Shown here piece after piece: positions 1 through 8,752 of a stretch of 33,824 nt of DNA. The position numbers were made by a program, and so were the translations under genes. This DNA is from Candidatus Saccharimonadota bacterium (GTDB taxonomy: Bacteria; Patescibacteriota; Saccharimonadia; Saccharimonadales; EFPC-124). Below the pieces are notes generated by a model. It saw only the letters and a program-made list of their open reading frames with translations. It was not told the origin of the DNA and searched no databases. Location: contig JARIHL010000011.1 of assembly GCA_029288315.1 (NCBI GenBank), positions 1 to 33,824 of the forward strand. The letters are read 5' to 3'. Position 1 is the first letter of the stretch; every line of letters begins with the position of its first letter.

Positions 1-1820
1 GCTTCTGCTAAATAAAAACCATCCTGAGATTGTTCCAGCTCAAGGAGCCGCTCGGACGGTTTTTTGCCACTTGAAGGAATCAGATAACAGTAACTTTGAT
101 GAGCTCCGCGCCCCACACGCCCACGCAGTTGATGGAGTTGAGCTAATCCAAATTGCTCTGCTCCTTCAATCAGCATGACTGTAGCATTTGGCACATCAAC
201 ACCAACTTCGATAACTGAAGTTGCAATCAGTACATCAATGTTGCCCGCCTTAAATTGCCGCATAATCTGGTCTTTCTCTTCTGCCTTTAACTGACCATGC
301 AACATTGCAAGTCGCCGATGCTCAAAAATGGTTGCCTTTAGACGTTCGTATTCTATTTGAACGCTCTTTATTTCTGCCTGTAAACCTTCGCCAATCAGGG
401 GACACACAACGTATACTTGGCGGCCAGCTGCAATTTGTTTTTCAATAGTGGCATACACCTGCTTACGCGCATACGGTGAATGGAGTTGCGTTACTATGGG
501 TTGTCGCCCAGCGGGAAGTTCGTCGATGATGGAGATTTCTAATTCACCATACACAGTTAGCTGTAGGCTACGTGGTATAGGTGTGGCTGTCATACTGAGT
601 AAATGCGGCATACATTCACTTTTATGAAGCAATTGTGTGCGCTGTTCAACACCAAAGCGGTGTTGCTCATCGATCACTACAAAGCCAAGTCTTTTAAAAC
701 GAACATCTTTTTGGATAAGTGCGTGCGTGCCGACCACAATATCGACTTCCCCGTTGGCAAGCCTTCCATGCAACAATTGTTTAGCCTTCGGCTTGAGAGA
801 GCCGACTAAGAGGGCGATGCACACCTTAAGTGGCTCAAGAATTTTTATCAGCGTTTCGGCGTGCTGTGAGGCTAAAATTTCTGTTGGTGCCATAACGGCA
901 ACCTGATAGCCTTGTTTTATTGCCATAAATGCAGACATTGCCGCTACAACGGTTTTGCCAGAGCCAACGTCACCTTGCAAGAGACGATTCATAGGCATGC
1001 CTTGTTCAAAATCTTGCAATATTTCCCAAACGACTCGCTTTTGTGCACCTGTTAGTGAAAACGGCAAAGCCATGATAAATTGATCAGCTAATCTTTTTTC
1101 AAATGGAATGGTGTAGCCCTTGAGCACCGCGTTGTCTTGCTTATTAAACAAACTGGCGAGCAACAAGGCGAGCAATTCTTCAAACGCTATGCGTTGCTTG
1201 GCTGCAGCCAATTGGAGTGTAGTTTCAGGGAAATGCAATTGTTGCAGCGCCTCGTTAATAGATACTAGTTTCTCGCGCTGCAAGAGGTTATGAGGTAATG
1301 TCTCTGGCAGCATCTGCATAATAGGCAATAATTTGCGTACAACTCGCCGGATCTGTGCTGATTTTAAGCCCTTCGTTTCTGGATAGATCGGCACAATACG
1401 GCCCGTACTGACGCCAAAATCTGCACTTCGCTCGACAGCGGGATTGCTTAAAACATAGCGATCGCGCTGTAACTCATAACTGCCTGAAAAATAGAATAAC
1501 TCGCCTTTTTTAAGATGTTCAGCGCGATACGGCTGGTTAAACCAAACTGCTCGGGTTTTTGCTGTGCTATCAGCTAATACTGCCTCAGTTATGTGTAATC
1601 CTCGGCGCAGGTACCGCCCAGTGACTGATTCAACCATTGCTTTAATGGTGACATTACCTGGCTCGATACGCGTAATCGGTATAATGTTTGAAAAATCATC
1701 ATAGCGGCGCGGAAAAAAGTAGAGCAAGTCTTCAATGGTTTCTACTCCTAAATGTGCCAATTTGCTAGCCGTTTGATCACCAATGCCTTTCAGTGACGTC
1801 AGTGGATTCTCTAATTTCAT
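1..1820 (-). CDS. recG: ATP-dependent DNA helicase RecG (C-terminus cut by window edge)
   Basis: RecG remodels stalled replication forks and Holliday junctions in the cytoplasm. The frame is open from the ATG at 1820 to base 1, giving about 606 residues; RecG is usually near 690, so the last 80 or so lie outside the window. The N-terminal wedge/OB part begins with an HhH-like stretch (LKGIGDQTASKLAHLG). The helicase core shows Walker A GDVGSGKT near residue 283, the DEQHRFG box near 385, MTATPIPRSL just after it, and RGRVGRG near 565. All are diagnostic of RecG rather than PriA or Mfd. The ATG lies 28 nt past the tyrS stop on the same strand, so the two are probably co-transcribed. A small inverted repeat at 1836-1849 (AGCCTG/CAGGCT) sits between them. 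No clear SD is seen. The identification is firm. Confidence 0.96.
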   Translation of the reverse strand, partial: MKLENPLTSLKGIGDQTASKLAHLGVETIEDLLYFFPRRYDDFSNIIPITRIEPGNVTIKAMVESVTGRYLRRGLHITEAVLADSTAKTRAVWFNQPYRAEHLKKGELFYFSGSYELQRDRYVLSNPAVERSADFGVSTGRIVPIYPETKGLKSAQIRRVVRKLLPIMQMLPETLPHNLLQREKLVSINEALQQLHFPETTLQLAAAKQRIAFEELLALLLASLFNKQDNAVLKGYTIPFEKRLADQFIMALPFSLTGAQKRVVWEILQDFEQGMPMNRLLQGDVGSGKTVVAAMSAFMAIKQGYQVAVMAPTEILASQHAETLIKILEPLKVCIALLVGSLKPKAKQLLHGRLANGEVDIVVGTHALIQKDVRFKRLGFVVIDEQHRFGVEQRTQLLHKSECMPHLLSMTATPIPRSLQLTVYGELEISIIDELPAGRQPIVTQLHSPYARKQVYATIEKQIAAGRQVYVVCPLIGEGLQAEIKSVQIEYERLKATIFEHRRLAMLHGQLKAEEKDQIMRQFKAGNIDVLIATSVIEVGVDVPNATVMLIEGAEQFGLAQLHQLRGRVGRGAHQSYCYLIPSSGKKPSERLLELEQSQDGFYLAE

Positions 1821-1848
1821 ACCTTACAGCCTACCAGCCTGAGCAGGC

Positions 1849-3063
1849 TTATCGTACCAAGACAAAACTGTTTTTACCTTTTTTGATGAGAGAAGGCGAG
1901 GTTATCATCACCATATCGTTGGTTATTTTTTTGCCATTGACTTCGATTGCACCGCTAGCAATGAGGCGGCGTACGGCATTTTTCGAACTTGCTATTCCAG
2001 TTGCAATGAGCAATTCATCAACGCGTCCTGAACTCATTGAAGGTATTTCTTTTCCAAGTTCATCAAGAGCTTCCTTATCCAAATCTTCAAATTTACCTTT
2101 TCCAAATAAAACGTCACTAACATGCTGTACTGCTTTCGCCCGCCTTTCACCATGTACAAGCTTTGTTACTTCGAAGGCTAGTATCTTTTGCGCTTCTCGT
2201 CCGCCGGCATTCGTTTTGACAGCTTGTTCAAGACGTTCAATTTCCTGGCGAGATAGTAATGTATAGATTTTCAAATAATGGACAACTCCAGTATCATCGG
2301 CATTTAGCCAAAATTGATAGAACTTGTAAACGCTGGTTTTATATTCATTCAACCACACGGCTCCATCTTCGGTTTTTCCAAATTTTTTGCCAGTGGTGGT
2401 ATTGATAATGAGTGGTCCAGTCCATATGTGGGCTTCCTGGCCTTCAAGCTTACGAATTAATTCAACACCAGAGAGACTATTCCCCCATTGGTCGGCACCA
2501 GCTATCTGCAGCGTGGCATGATACTGACGGAATAAATGCAAAAAATCGTACCCTTGAATGAGTGAGTAACTAAACTCAGCATAGCTAATTCCCTTGCCGC
2601 CCCGGCCAATACGTGATTGCACAAAGTCCCGATCCAGAAGCTGTGTCATCGAGAAATGCTTGCCAATATCACGCAAGAAATGAAGATACCCTATATCCTT
2701 AAACCAGTCATAGTTATCGACAAGCGTAAATCGTTCGCCTACAAAAATACGCTTATATTCCGCTGCAATGCCGGCTTTGTTTTTTTCAATTTCTTCAAGA
2801 GACTTAAGCTGTCGTTCTTCTACTTTACCATCAGGGTCGCCAATCATACCGGTTGCTCCGCCCACTAAAAGTACTGCTTTGTGGCCGTAATCAATGAAAT
2901 GTCGTACCATCATAGCCATTGCCAAATTACCGACAGTCATGGAGTCGGCGCTGGGATCAACCCCCCAGTAAAAAGTAATAGGTTGCTTATCAAGCTCAGT
3001 AATAGTAGGCAGTGTCGTTTGATTCACAAATCCCCGCCACTGTAATTCTTCAGAAAGTGTCAT
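1849..3063 (-). CDS. tyrS: Tyrosyl-tRNA synthetase
   Basis: Class I aminoacyl-tRNA synthetase that charges tRNA-Tyr. The protein has 404 residues, normal for bacterial TyrRS. The Rossmann catalytic domain starts near FYWGVDPSADS. The tyrosine-binding region GADQWGNSLSG is intact, and the KMSKS-equivalent KFGKT lies near residue 226, the usual TyrRS form. A C-terminal S4 RNA-binding domain covers the last 65 residues or so (from VDELLIATGIASSKNAVRR). The HIGH signature is unusual: after ADSM the motif reads TVGN, so the first His is Thr and the second is Asn. Asn at the last position is known in the family; Thr at the first is less usual. An AAAGG 9 nt before the ATG is a plausible SD. recG follows 28 nt downstream. 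Divergent from the PBP1A gene. Confidence 0.97.
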   Translation of the reverse strand: MTLSEELQWRGFVNQTTLPTITELDKQPITFYWGVDPSADSMTVGNLAMAMMVRHFIDYGHKAVLLVGGATGMIGDPDGKVEERQLKSLEEIEKNKAGIAAEYKRIFVGERFTLVDNYDWFKDIGYLHFLRDIGKHFSMTQLLDRDFVQSRIGRGGKGISYAEFSYSLIQGYDFLHLFRQYHATLQIAGADQWGNSLSGVELIRKLEGQEAHIWTGPLIINTTTGKKFGKTEDGAVWLNEYKTSVYKFYQFWLNADDTGVVHYLKIYTLLSRQEIERLEQAVKTNAGGREAQKILAFEVTKLVHGERRAKAVQHVSDVLFGKGKFEDLDKEALDELGKEIPSMSSGRVDELLIATGIASSKNAVRRLIASGAIEVNGKKITNDMVMITSPSLIKKGKNSFVLVR

Positions 3064-3137
3064 AACTGTTAACCTTTATAATAACTGTTTCAATCTGATG
3101 GCATTATAACGAAATTGATTTGTTTGTGCTATGTAAA

Positions 3138-3146
3138 TGCTATAAT
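3138..3146 (+). promoter_or_regulatory. Extended -10 promoter of the PBP1A gene
   Basis: TGC followed by a consensus TATAAT (3141-3146), an extended -10 element 45 nt before the PBP1A ATG. No good -35 at 16-18 bp: TTGATT lies 20 bp and TTGTTT 15 bp upstream. The leader carries a 4-bp hairpin (AGCG/CGCT, 3149-3163). Confidence 0.6.
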
Positions 3147-3191
3147 GAAGCGTAAGATTCGCTAATGCTTGGAAAGTTTTAGAAGATCACT

Positions 3192-5885
3192 ATGAGACGC
3201 CGTTTAAAGGGCTTGAGCGTTTACGCTAATTTGTCGGCTCGCCGCAAAACCAAGGCTGATGCTAAAAGCCGGCGCAAAGCCGAATATTTGGCTAGTCTGC
3301 CAAAGCAGCCGCTACAAAGACTACTCTATCGCTTGCATCCCAAGCGCATTCTTCGTTATTGGTTCAGTAAAGAAGGCGCGTTAATGGCACTCAAATTAGC
3401 CGGCGTTGCGTTGGTTATTTTTGCCATTTTTATTGGCGCCTTGTTTGCTTATTATCGCCGTGAGCTTGACGCACTGAAACCAAGTGAAATTAGCAAACGC
3501 GTACAAACAACTGTCACCAGATACTATGACCGCAATAACCAGCTACTGTGGGAAGATAAAGGCCTCGATAATTATAAGCTTGTAGTTGAATCTCAAAATA
3601 TTGCCCAGGTTATGAAAGAGGCAACCATTGCTATTGAAGATAAGGATTTTCGCAACCACCCAGGTATTAGCGTGAACGGCATGTTGCGAGCGGCCATCAA
3701 TAATGCTATTGGTAGGGGTAGTACGCAAGGGGCATCTACCTTGACCCAACAACTTATTAAGAACATATTTTTTGCCAATGATGCAGCCGAAAATCGCCTA
3801 AATATTTCGCGCAAGATTAAAGAAATGATCCTTGCCATAGAAGTTGAACGCATGTACAACAAGGATCAAATTTTGACTCTCTACCTCAATGAGGTACCGT
3901 ACGGCGGAAGACGAAATGGCGTAGAATCTGCTGCACGAACCTATTTTGGCAAGCCTGCAAAAGATTTGACGCTTCAGGAAGCGGCTCTGATCGCTTCAAT
4001 TCCACAAAATCCACCACTTTATAATCCCTATTATGTTGAAGGCAATAAAGCACTCATAGAGCGCCAACACGCCGTACTTGACCGCATGGAAGAGCAAGGT
4101 TACATTACAAAACAACAAGCTGACGAAGCGAAGAAATTCCCCATCCTTGATACCCTCAAAGATGAACTGGAAGGCACTGAAGGCATGAAAGCACCGCACT
4201 TTGTGCTAACAGTTCGCCAAGAGCTTGAACGAGAGTTTGGGCAAAAATTTGTACGTACCGGTGGATTAACGGTTAAAACAACCCTTGACTGGCGCATGCA
4301 AGAAATGGCTGAAAAAGCAGTGAACGATAGTTATAATAAATATATTGCCACGGGCCGGGCAAATAATGCCGATAATATCGCCTTCTCTGCTGTAGACGTT
4401 CCCACTGGTCAGATCCTCGCTATGGTTGGCAGTTATGACTTTAACAATAAAGAGTACGGTGCTACGAATGCTGCTACTTCACTTATTCAAACAGGTTCAA
4501 GCATTAAGATATTTGATTACGGTGAACTGTTTAAGCAGCGTCAGGGTCAAAATTATGGCGCAGGCAGTGTGCTTGCCGATGAAGATATTAGCAGCATATA
4601 TAAGAGTAAGCTTTCGAACTTCGATGGCCGGTTCTTTGGTAATATCCCGATACGTGAAGCGCTTGGTAACTCCCGCAACCCACCTGCCGTAAAAGCTGCC
4701 TATATTGCTGGTATCGATAATATCGTCAAATTTGCGCGTGATATGGGTAACCATTCCTACTGCGTCCACGAGGACTATGGTTTATCAGCGGCGATTGGTG
4801 CATGCCGGGCACGACTTATTGAACATACCAATGCCTATGCTTCAATGGCTCGAGGCGGTGTGTATAAGCGAGAATCCTATCTCTTGGAAGTAAAAAATGC
4901 GCAAGGCCAAACCCTGAAACAATGGAAAGATGAATCAAAACGTGTTGTTGACCCACAAATACCTTACATTATCAGCGACATACTGAGCGACCCTAAGGCG
5001 CGCTCTCGAGTCTTCGGCAATAACCCCCTTGGTATGAATATTAATGGTGTTAAAACTGCCACTAAAACTGGCACAACTGACAACGGCCAGGATAAAGCCA
5101 AAGATAACTGGATGATGAGTTATTCGCCCCAAATAGCCACAGGAGTGTGGGTTGGCCGTCATGATGGTGGCCCTTTAACTGGCATATCAACAGCCGTGCC
5201 CGGAAGTATCGTCAATGATTTCATGAGTAGAAGTCATAAAGAAATTCTGCAACCCGAGGGTAAATGGAAGCCAAATGATTGGTTTACACGCCCAGCAGGC
5301 ATCCAGACCGTTACGGCAAATGGCAGAACCGACATCTACCCTTCTTGGTATGTCAAACCGCAGAATGCTGAGGGCCAGAAAATGGCATTCGACCGAGTTT
5401 CGAAGAAAAAGGCTACAAGCTGCACACCTGAGCGCGCTAAAGTTGAAGTAGTCGTACAAACATATGAAGACCCAGTCACCAAGAAAAAAACTTCTTATGG
5501 AGCTGACGGTTACGATGTTAACGCTGACGACGATGCGCACAAATGTGACGACGTAAAACCATTTGCCTCAATTAGCACACAACCACTGGGCGGAGGCAAA
5601 TACCGTATCACCGCTAATGTTAATCAAGGTACCTTTGGCTTACAAACAATTGAGATAAGTGCTGATGGCCAAGTGATCTCAAGTCAGCCAGCAGGTGGAA
5701 CAGGCACCTTCACAGCCGAACATACCTTTACCTCAGTTGGTGATAAAAATGTTTCAGTTACAGTTATTGACCAAGGCTTCTACGATGCAACCGTCACTAA
5801 AACAATTAACGTTTCCTTGAGCCAAAATAATGAAGAAACACTACGCCAACTTATCAATACGCGCCGATCTCGGCAGGGCGGTTAA
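3192..5885 (+). CDS. Class A penicillin-binding protein (PBP1A-type), bifunctional
   Basis: Membrane-anchored peptidoglycan synthase of 897 residues that polymerises glycan strands and cross-links peptides. A very basic cytoplasmic tail of about 65 residues precedes one transmembrane helix (about 67-90, ALKLAGVALVIFAIFIGA). The GT51 transglycosylase follows: catalytic Glu in AIEDKDFRNHPGI near 148, then GASTLTQQLIKN near 180-190. The transpeptidase has SxxK as SSIK near 435, SxN as SRN in GNSRNPPAV near 495, and KTGT near 624. After about residue 790 there is a beta-rich PKD/Ig-like domain (from KPFASISTQPLGGGKYRI), probably reaching into the wall, and a basic tail. It stands alone between a divergent promoter region and a hairpin. 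The ATG at 3192 fits the extended -10 and a weak GAAAG upstream. Confidence 0.95.
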   Translation: MRRRLKGLSVYANLSARRKTKADAKSRRKAEYLASLPKQPLQRLLYRLHPKRILRYWFSKEGALMALKLAGVALVIFAIFIGALFAYYRRELDALKPSEISKRVQTTVTRYYDRNNQLLWEDKGLDNYKLVVESQNIAQVMKEATIAIEDKDFRNHPGISVNGMLRAAINNAIGRGSTQGASTLTQQLIKNIFFANDAAENRLNISRKIKEMILAIEVERMYNKDQILTLYLNEVPYGGRRNGVESAARTYFGKPAKDLTLQEAALIASIPQNPPLYNPYYVEGNKALIERQHAVLDRMEEQGYITKQQADEAKKFPILDTLKDELEGTEGMKAPHFVLTVRQELEREFGQKFVRTGGLTVKTTLDWRMQEMAEKAVNDSYNKYIATGRANNADNIAFSAVDVPTGQILAMVGSYDFNNKEYGATNAATSLIQTGSSIKIFDYGELFKQRQGQNYGAGSVLADEDISSIYKSKLSNFDGRFFGNIPIREALGNSRNPPAVKAAYIAGIDNIVKFARDMGNHSYCVHEDYGLSAAIGACRARLIEHTNAYASMARGGVYKRESYLLEVKNAQGQTLKQWKDESKRVVDPQIPYIISDILSDPKARSRVFGNNPLGMNINGVKTATKTGTTDNGQDKAKDNWMMSYSPQIATGVWVGRHDGGPLTGISTAVPGSIVNDFMSRSHKEILQPEGKWKPNDWFTRPAGIQTVTANGRTDIYPSWYVKPQNAEGQKMAFDRVSKKKATSCTPERAKVEVVVQTYEDPVTKKKTSYGADGYDVNADDDAHKCDDVKPFASISTQPLGGGKYRITANVNQGTFGLQTIEISADGQVISSQPAGGTGTFTAEHTFTSVGDKNVSVTVIDQGFYDATVTKTINVSLSQNNEETLRQLINTRRSRQGG

Positions 5886-5902
5886 CGGATAGTGACATTC
5901 AT

Positions 5903-5945
5903 GCAGTACTGGAGTGTAATCATACACCTTACACTCCAGTACTGC
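5903..5945 (+). terminator. 17-bp perfect hairpin between convergent genes
   Basis: Arms 5903-5919 and 5929-5945 are perfect complements (17 bp) around a 9-nt loop, 17 nt after the PBP1A stop. No U tract follows on either strand, so it is not a classical intrinsic terminator. Its place between convergent ends suggests a bidirectional 3'-end stabiliser or terminator. Confidence 0.6.
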
Positions 5946-5980
5946 TCCCAAAAGCTATCGATGCTGAGGGCATTATTTCC

Positions 5981-6250
5981 TCATGCTCGCCTAAACCTGC
6001 AAAAATCAAGGCTCATGGTGCCAATAAATACTCCGCCATCTCGGCCTTCGCAGTAGAAGGTTGTTAATCCTTCTCCATAACGATGCTTAATGATTCGATA
6101 AATAGTGACATCACACTGCTGCCTACCTCTGACAATCGTCAGTGTTAGATCCTGAGCCTTTCTCGGCCGTACCTTTCTAACAATACGATCCCATGCTTCC
6201 CACTCGACTGGCTGATAATCAACTCCCACTCTGGGGTTACGAGACGCCAT
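5981..6250 (-). CDS. Small hypothetical protein (89 aa)
   Basis: I do not recognise this gene. It encodes 89 residues, rich in Arg and aromatic residues, with no signal peptide or membrane segment. The middle (DLTLTIVRGRQQCDVTIYRI) and the end (FYCEGRDGGVFIGTM) look like a compact beta fold with a few conserved-looking Gly and Asp residues. An AAGGG 8 nt before the ATG at 6250 supports this start, and TTGCTT with TACTCT at 17-bp spacing upstream is a possible promoter. It converges on the PBP1A gene with a 17-bp hairpin between the stops. Nothing about its role can be inferred; it belongs with the other short, SD-led genes in the window. It could be a chance ORF, but the SD and placement argue for a gene. 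Confidence 0.6.
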   Translation of the reverse strand: MASRNPRVGVDYQPVEWEAWDRIVRKVRPRKAQDLTLTIVRGRQQCDVTIYRIIKHRYGEGLTTFYCEGRDGGVFIGTMSLDFCRFRRA

Positions 6251-6382
6251 AATAATTACCCTTCACACTCGAAGCTGCAGGTCAGAGTAGCATAGCAAAC
6301 TTCACGAAGCAATTCAAATTTACTGCTTACTTAAATCTCGAAATCCTTGTAGAAAAGACCCGGCTACTTTGAGATATAGAGA

Positions 6383-7249
6383 TTACTGCGTATGCCGTGA
6401 TTGATCAAGTGCTTTCAGTAGCGATTCTTCAGGATTAATCTTGCGTTTTTGTGGGCGAGGCTGCTGAGTATGCTGCAGGCGTGTTTTATGTTTAGTTTTC
6501 TGGTGCATTGGCCGCTCTTTCGGGATAGGCACCGCTACAGGACGTGTAGCAACAGGTTTGGGTTCGCTCGATTGATAGTGCAGCTCTTTAGTAGGTATGT
6601 GTTGCGGCTTTTGATTCGTAACAATAGTAGCAAACATCATCTTACCCGCTTGGGTCTGCAGCATGCGCTTGCACTCTACTAAAATGCGCTGGCCAACTTT
6701 ATTGCCACCTTCTTCAACGACTACCATGGTACCATCTTCGAGATAGCCGACACCTTGGCGATTATCTTGACCAACTTGAATAATTTTGATCTCAGCACGT
6801 TCACCAGGCAGCCACAAGGGACGGAGTGCTTGGGCGAGTTCATTGACGTTTAATACTGTGACGCCTTCAATTTGCGCTACTTTATTAAGGTTATAATCGG
6901 TGGTATAAAGCTGCGCGCCAGCACCAAACTGCTTAGCAAGGGCAATTAATTTATCATCAACTTCTTTAACTTGCTTAAATTGTTCGCGGGCAATGGTGAC
7001 ATCACTCTGCCTTAATTCTTGTAGTTCACGAATGACGTCCAGCCCATAGCGGGCACGTTCGCGCTTATGGCTGTCACCTTTATCAGCTAAAAATTGCAAT
7101 TCGGCCACAATAAATTGTGGAATAATGATATTCTGTGGCACAAAGCCTGCTTTCACAATTGCTATAATCCTACCATCAATCAAGGCGCAGGTGTCAAGAA
7201 TAAGCGCCTGTTGCTGGGCGTTAGATTTATATTTTTTAAATGGATTCAT
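6383..7249 (-). CDS. PIN-TRAM domain protein
   Basis: 288 residues. The N-terminal PIN nuclease-like domain starts near residue 15: LILDTCALIDGRI gives two of the acidic ligands and IPQFIVAELQFLAD near 45-57 supplies another. Further conserved acids lie near 105-120 (YTTDYNLNKVA). A TRAM domain covers about 155-205 (EIKIIQVGQDNRQGVGYLEDG), giving the domain order of the YacL group. Unlike Gram-positive YacL, no transmembrane segments precede the PIN domain, so this is a soluble version. The last 80 residues are Pro-, Lys- and Gln-rich and probably disordered, likely nucleic-acid binding. It follows radA on the same strand, 43 nt downstream, across a stem-loop. The substrate is unknown; RNA is the likeliest guess from the TRAM domain. 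No strong SD. Confidence 0.85.
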   Translation of the reverse strand: MNPFKKYKSNAQQQALILDTCALIDGRIIAIVKAGFVPQNIIIPQFIVAELQFLADKGDSHKRERARYGLDVIRELQELRQSDVTIAREQFKQVKEVDDKLIALAKQFGAGAQLYTTDYNLNKVAQIEGVTVLNVNELAQALRPLWLPGERAEIKIIQVGQDNRQGVGYLEDGTMVVVEEGGNKVGQRILVECKRMLQTQAGKMMFATIVTNQKPQHIPTKELHYQSSEPKPVATRPVAVPIPKERPMHQKTKHKTRLQHTQQPRPQKRKINPEESLLKALDQSRHTQ

Positions 7250-7265
7250 AATTTTTCACTTTCTT

Positions 7266-7298
7266 ACATAGTGATGAGCTATTACTAGCTTACTATGT
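7266..7298 (-). other. Intercistronic stem-loop between radA and the PIN-TRAM gene
   Basis: ACATAGT (7266-7272) pairs with ACTATGT (7292-7298), with an inner AGCT/AGCT pair (7277-7280 and 7287-7290). It overlaps the radA stop codon. No U tract follows, so RNA processing or mRNA stabilisation is likelier than termination. Confidence 0.45.
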
Positions 7299-8645
7299 CT
7301 TCTTTAAATACGTAATAAGCGCGTCGCGCATAGACACCACTGGCCGTACAAAATCATTTTTTGTAGCGCTTCGAGGGCCAATCGCATAGGAGAAGCCAAG
7401 TTTTTTGGCCTCAGAAGAGCGACGATCAGTATTTGCGACCGAGCGAACCTCGCCGCTTAAGCCTACCTCGCCAAATACTACGGCTGATTCGTCAAGCTGC
7501 ATTTCTTTAGCGGCTGACGCAATTGCCATGCATACTGCCAGGTCGGCGGCGGGATCTTGTAATTTTATGCCACCAACCACATTGATATAAATATCGTTAT
7601 CAGATAAGTTTAACTTTGTACGTCGCTCTAATACGGCGACCAGCACATTCAGCCGGTTTAAATCAAAACCTGAGGCAGTACGCTTAGGATACCCGAAATG
7701 TGTCTTATTGACAAGTGCCTGAATTTCTACTAAGAGCGGTCTATTACCCTCCATCGTCGCAAATACCACCGAACCATCAGATGATAATCGTTCTTCAAGT
7801 AATGCAGCCGAAGGATTATTGACCGGTAGAAGACCAGTGTCTTGCATTTCAAAAATACCAGCTTCGTTGGTTGCACCATAACGATTTTTAATCGCTCGAA
7901 GTACTTTAAAGCCGCCGTAGCGGTCTCCTTCTAGGTTAATCACCACATCTACCATATGTTCCAAAACCTTTGGCCCAGCGATACTTCCCTCTTTGGTAAC
8001 ATGGCCAACCACTATCAAAGCTGTGTCACTCGCTTTTGCGGCTTGGGTTAAAAGGTTTGCAGAATTTGTGATTTGACTCACGCTTCCCGCTGCGGACGAG
8101 AGTTCAGCCATGGTGAGCGTTTGGATAGAGTCAACAATTACCACTTTATGCGCACCTTGTTTGATAGTAGCCGCAATGTCATCGGCTGAAGTTGATGCCG
8201 CAAGCTGCAGTGCATCATGTTCCACCCCTAAACGATCGGCTCGCACTTTTACTTGCCCCGGTGATTCTTCACCACTGACGTATAATACCGGTATTCGGGC
8301 AGACATAGCCTGCGCTAACTGCATCAGTAACGTTGACTTACCAATGCCTGGTTGGCCGGCAATCAATAGAATACTGGCTGGCACAATACCGCCGCCCAGC
8401 ACGGTATCAACATCGTCAATACCAGTTCTTATGCGTCCGGCTTGGCCGCTTGGCGTAATGTGTGTGATTGATTGAGCGGTGAGTGGCTGGCCTTTGCTTG
8501 CTGCAACCACATTTGCACCCGTCGTTTCAATTGCTTGCTCAATAAAACTGTTCCAGGCACCACAGTTATCGCAGCGCCCGCTCCACTTGCTGCGCTGGGC
8601 ACCGCATTGTTGACAAACAAATTGAACGACATTCTTTTTGGTCAT
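7293..8645 (-). CDS. radA: DNA repair protein RadA/Sms
   Basis: A RecA-related ATPase that promotes branch migration in recombinational repair. 450 residues, the usual size. An N-terminal C4 zinc finger (CQQCG then CDNCG, residues 10-29) is followed by the RecA-like ATPase with Walker A GQPGIGKST near residue 93. The RadA-specific KNRFG motif appears as KNRYG near 252. The C-terminal third is the Lon-protease-like domain (from LNRLNVLVAVLERR). An extended -10 (TGC TAAAAT, 8656-8664) ends only 10 nt before the ATG at 8645 and no SD is visible, so the transcript is nearly leaderless. The PIN-TRAM gene follows 43 nt downstream. Confidence 0.97.
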   Translation of the reverse strand: MTKKNVVQFVCQQCGAQRSKWSGRCDNCGAWNSFIEQAIETTGANVVAASKGQPLTAQSITHITPSGQAGRIRTGIDDVDTVLGGGIVPASILLIAGQPGIGKSTLLMQLAQAMSARIPVLYVSGEESPGQVKVRADRLGVEHDALQLAASTSADDIAATIKQGAHKVVIVDSIQTLTMAELSSAAGSVSQITNSANLLTQAAKASDTALIVVGHVTKEGSIAGPKVLEHMVDVVINLEGDRYGGFKVLRAIKNRYGATNEAGIFEMQDTGLLPVNNPSAALLEERLSSDGSVVFATMEGNRPLLVEIQALVNKTHFGYPKRTASGFDLNRLNVLVAVLERRTKLNLSDNDIYINVVGGIKLQDPAADLAVCMAIASAAKEMQLDESAVVFGEVGLSGEVRSVANTDRRSSEAKKLGFSYAIGPRSATKNDFVRPVVSMRDALITYLKKT

Positions 8646-8655
8646 AGCAGTTTCT

Positions 8656-8664
8656 ATTTTAGCA
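8656..8664 (-). promoter_or_regulatory. Extended -10 promoter of radA
   Basis: On the minus strand TGC then TAAAAT ends 10 nt before the radA ATG. A start about 7 nt downstream leaves a leader of only a few bases. No convincing -35. Confidence 0.5.
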
Positions 8665-8702
8665 CTGCTTTTATCACTGTAGAATGAAATCAGAATAGGT
8701 TT

Positions 8703-8741
8703 GGACCAACCCTGATAGCGTGACGCTATCAGGGTTGGTCC
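8703..8741 (-). terminator. 18-bp perfect hairpin after pspA
   Basis: Arms 8703-8720 and 8724-8741 are perfect complements with a 3-nt loop, 11 nt past the pspA stop. No U tract follows on the minus strand, the same style as the hairpin at 5903-5945. Probably the pspA 3' end. Confidence 0.65.
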
Positions 8742-8752
8742 GCGAGAAGATG

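Noticed and set aside
1793-2266. A 157-codon plus-strand frame
   Set aside because: It lies opposite tyrS, in a Ser/Thr-rich shadow typical of antisense frames. Similar antisense frames over clpC, radA, pspA and dnaE were rejected for the same reason.
3064-3191. A T-box riboswitch upstream of tyrS
   Set aside because: The spacer is only 128 nt and shared with a divergent promoter. No T-box sequence or terminator/antiterminator pair is visible.
8703-8741. Classical rho-independent terminator
   Set aside because: The hairpin is perfect but lacks a U tract on either strand, as does that at 5903-5945. I list them as terminators by position only and not as canonical ones.
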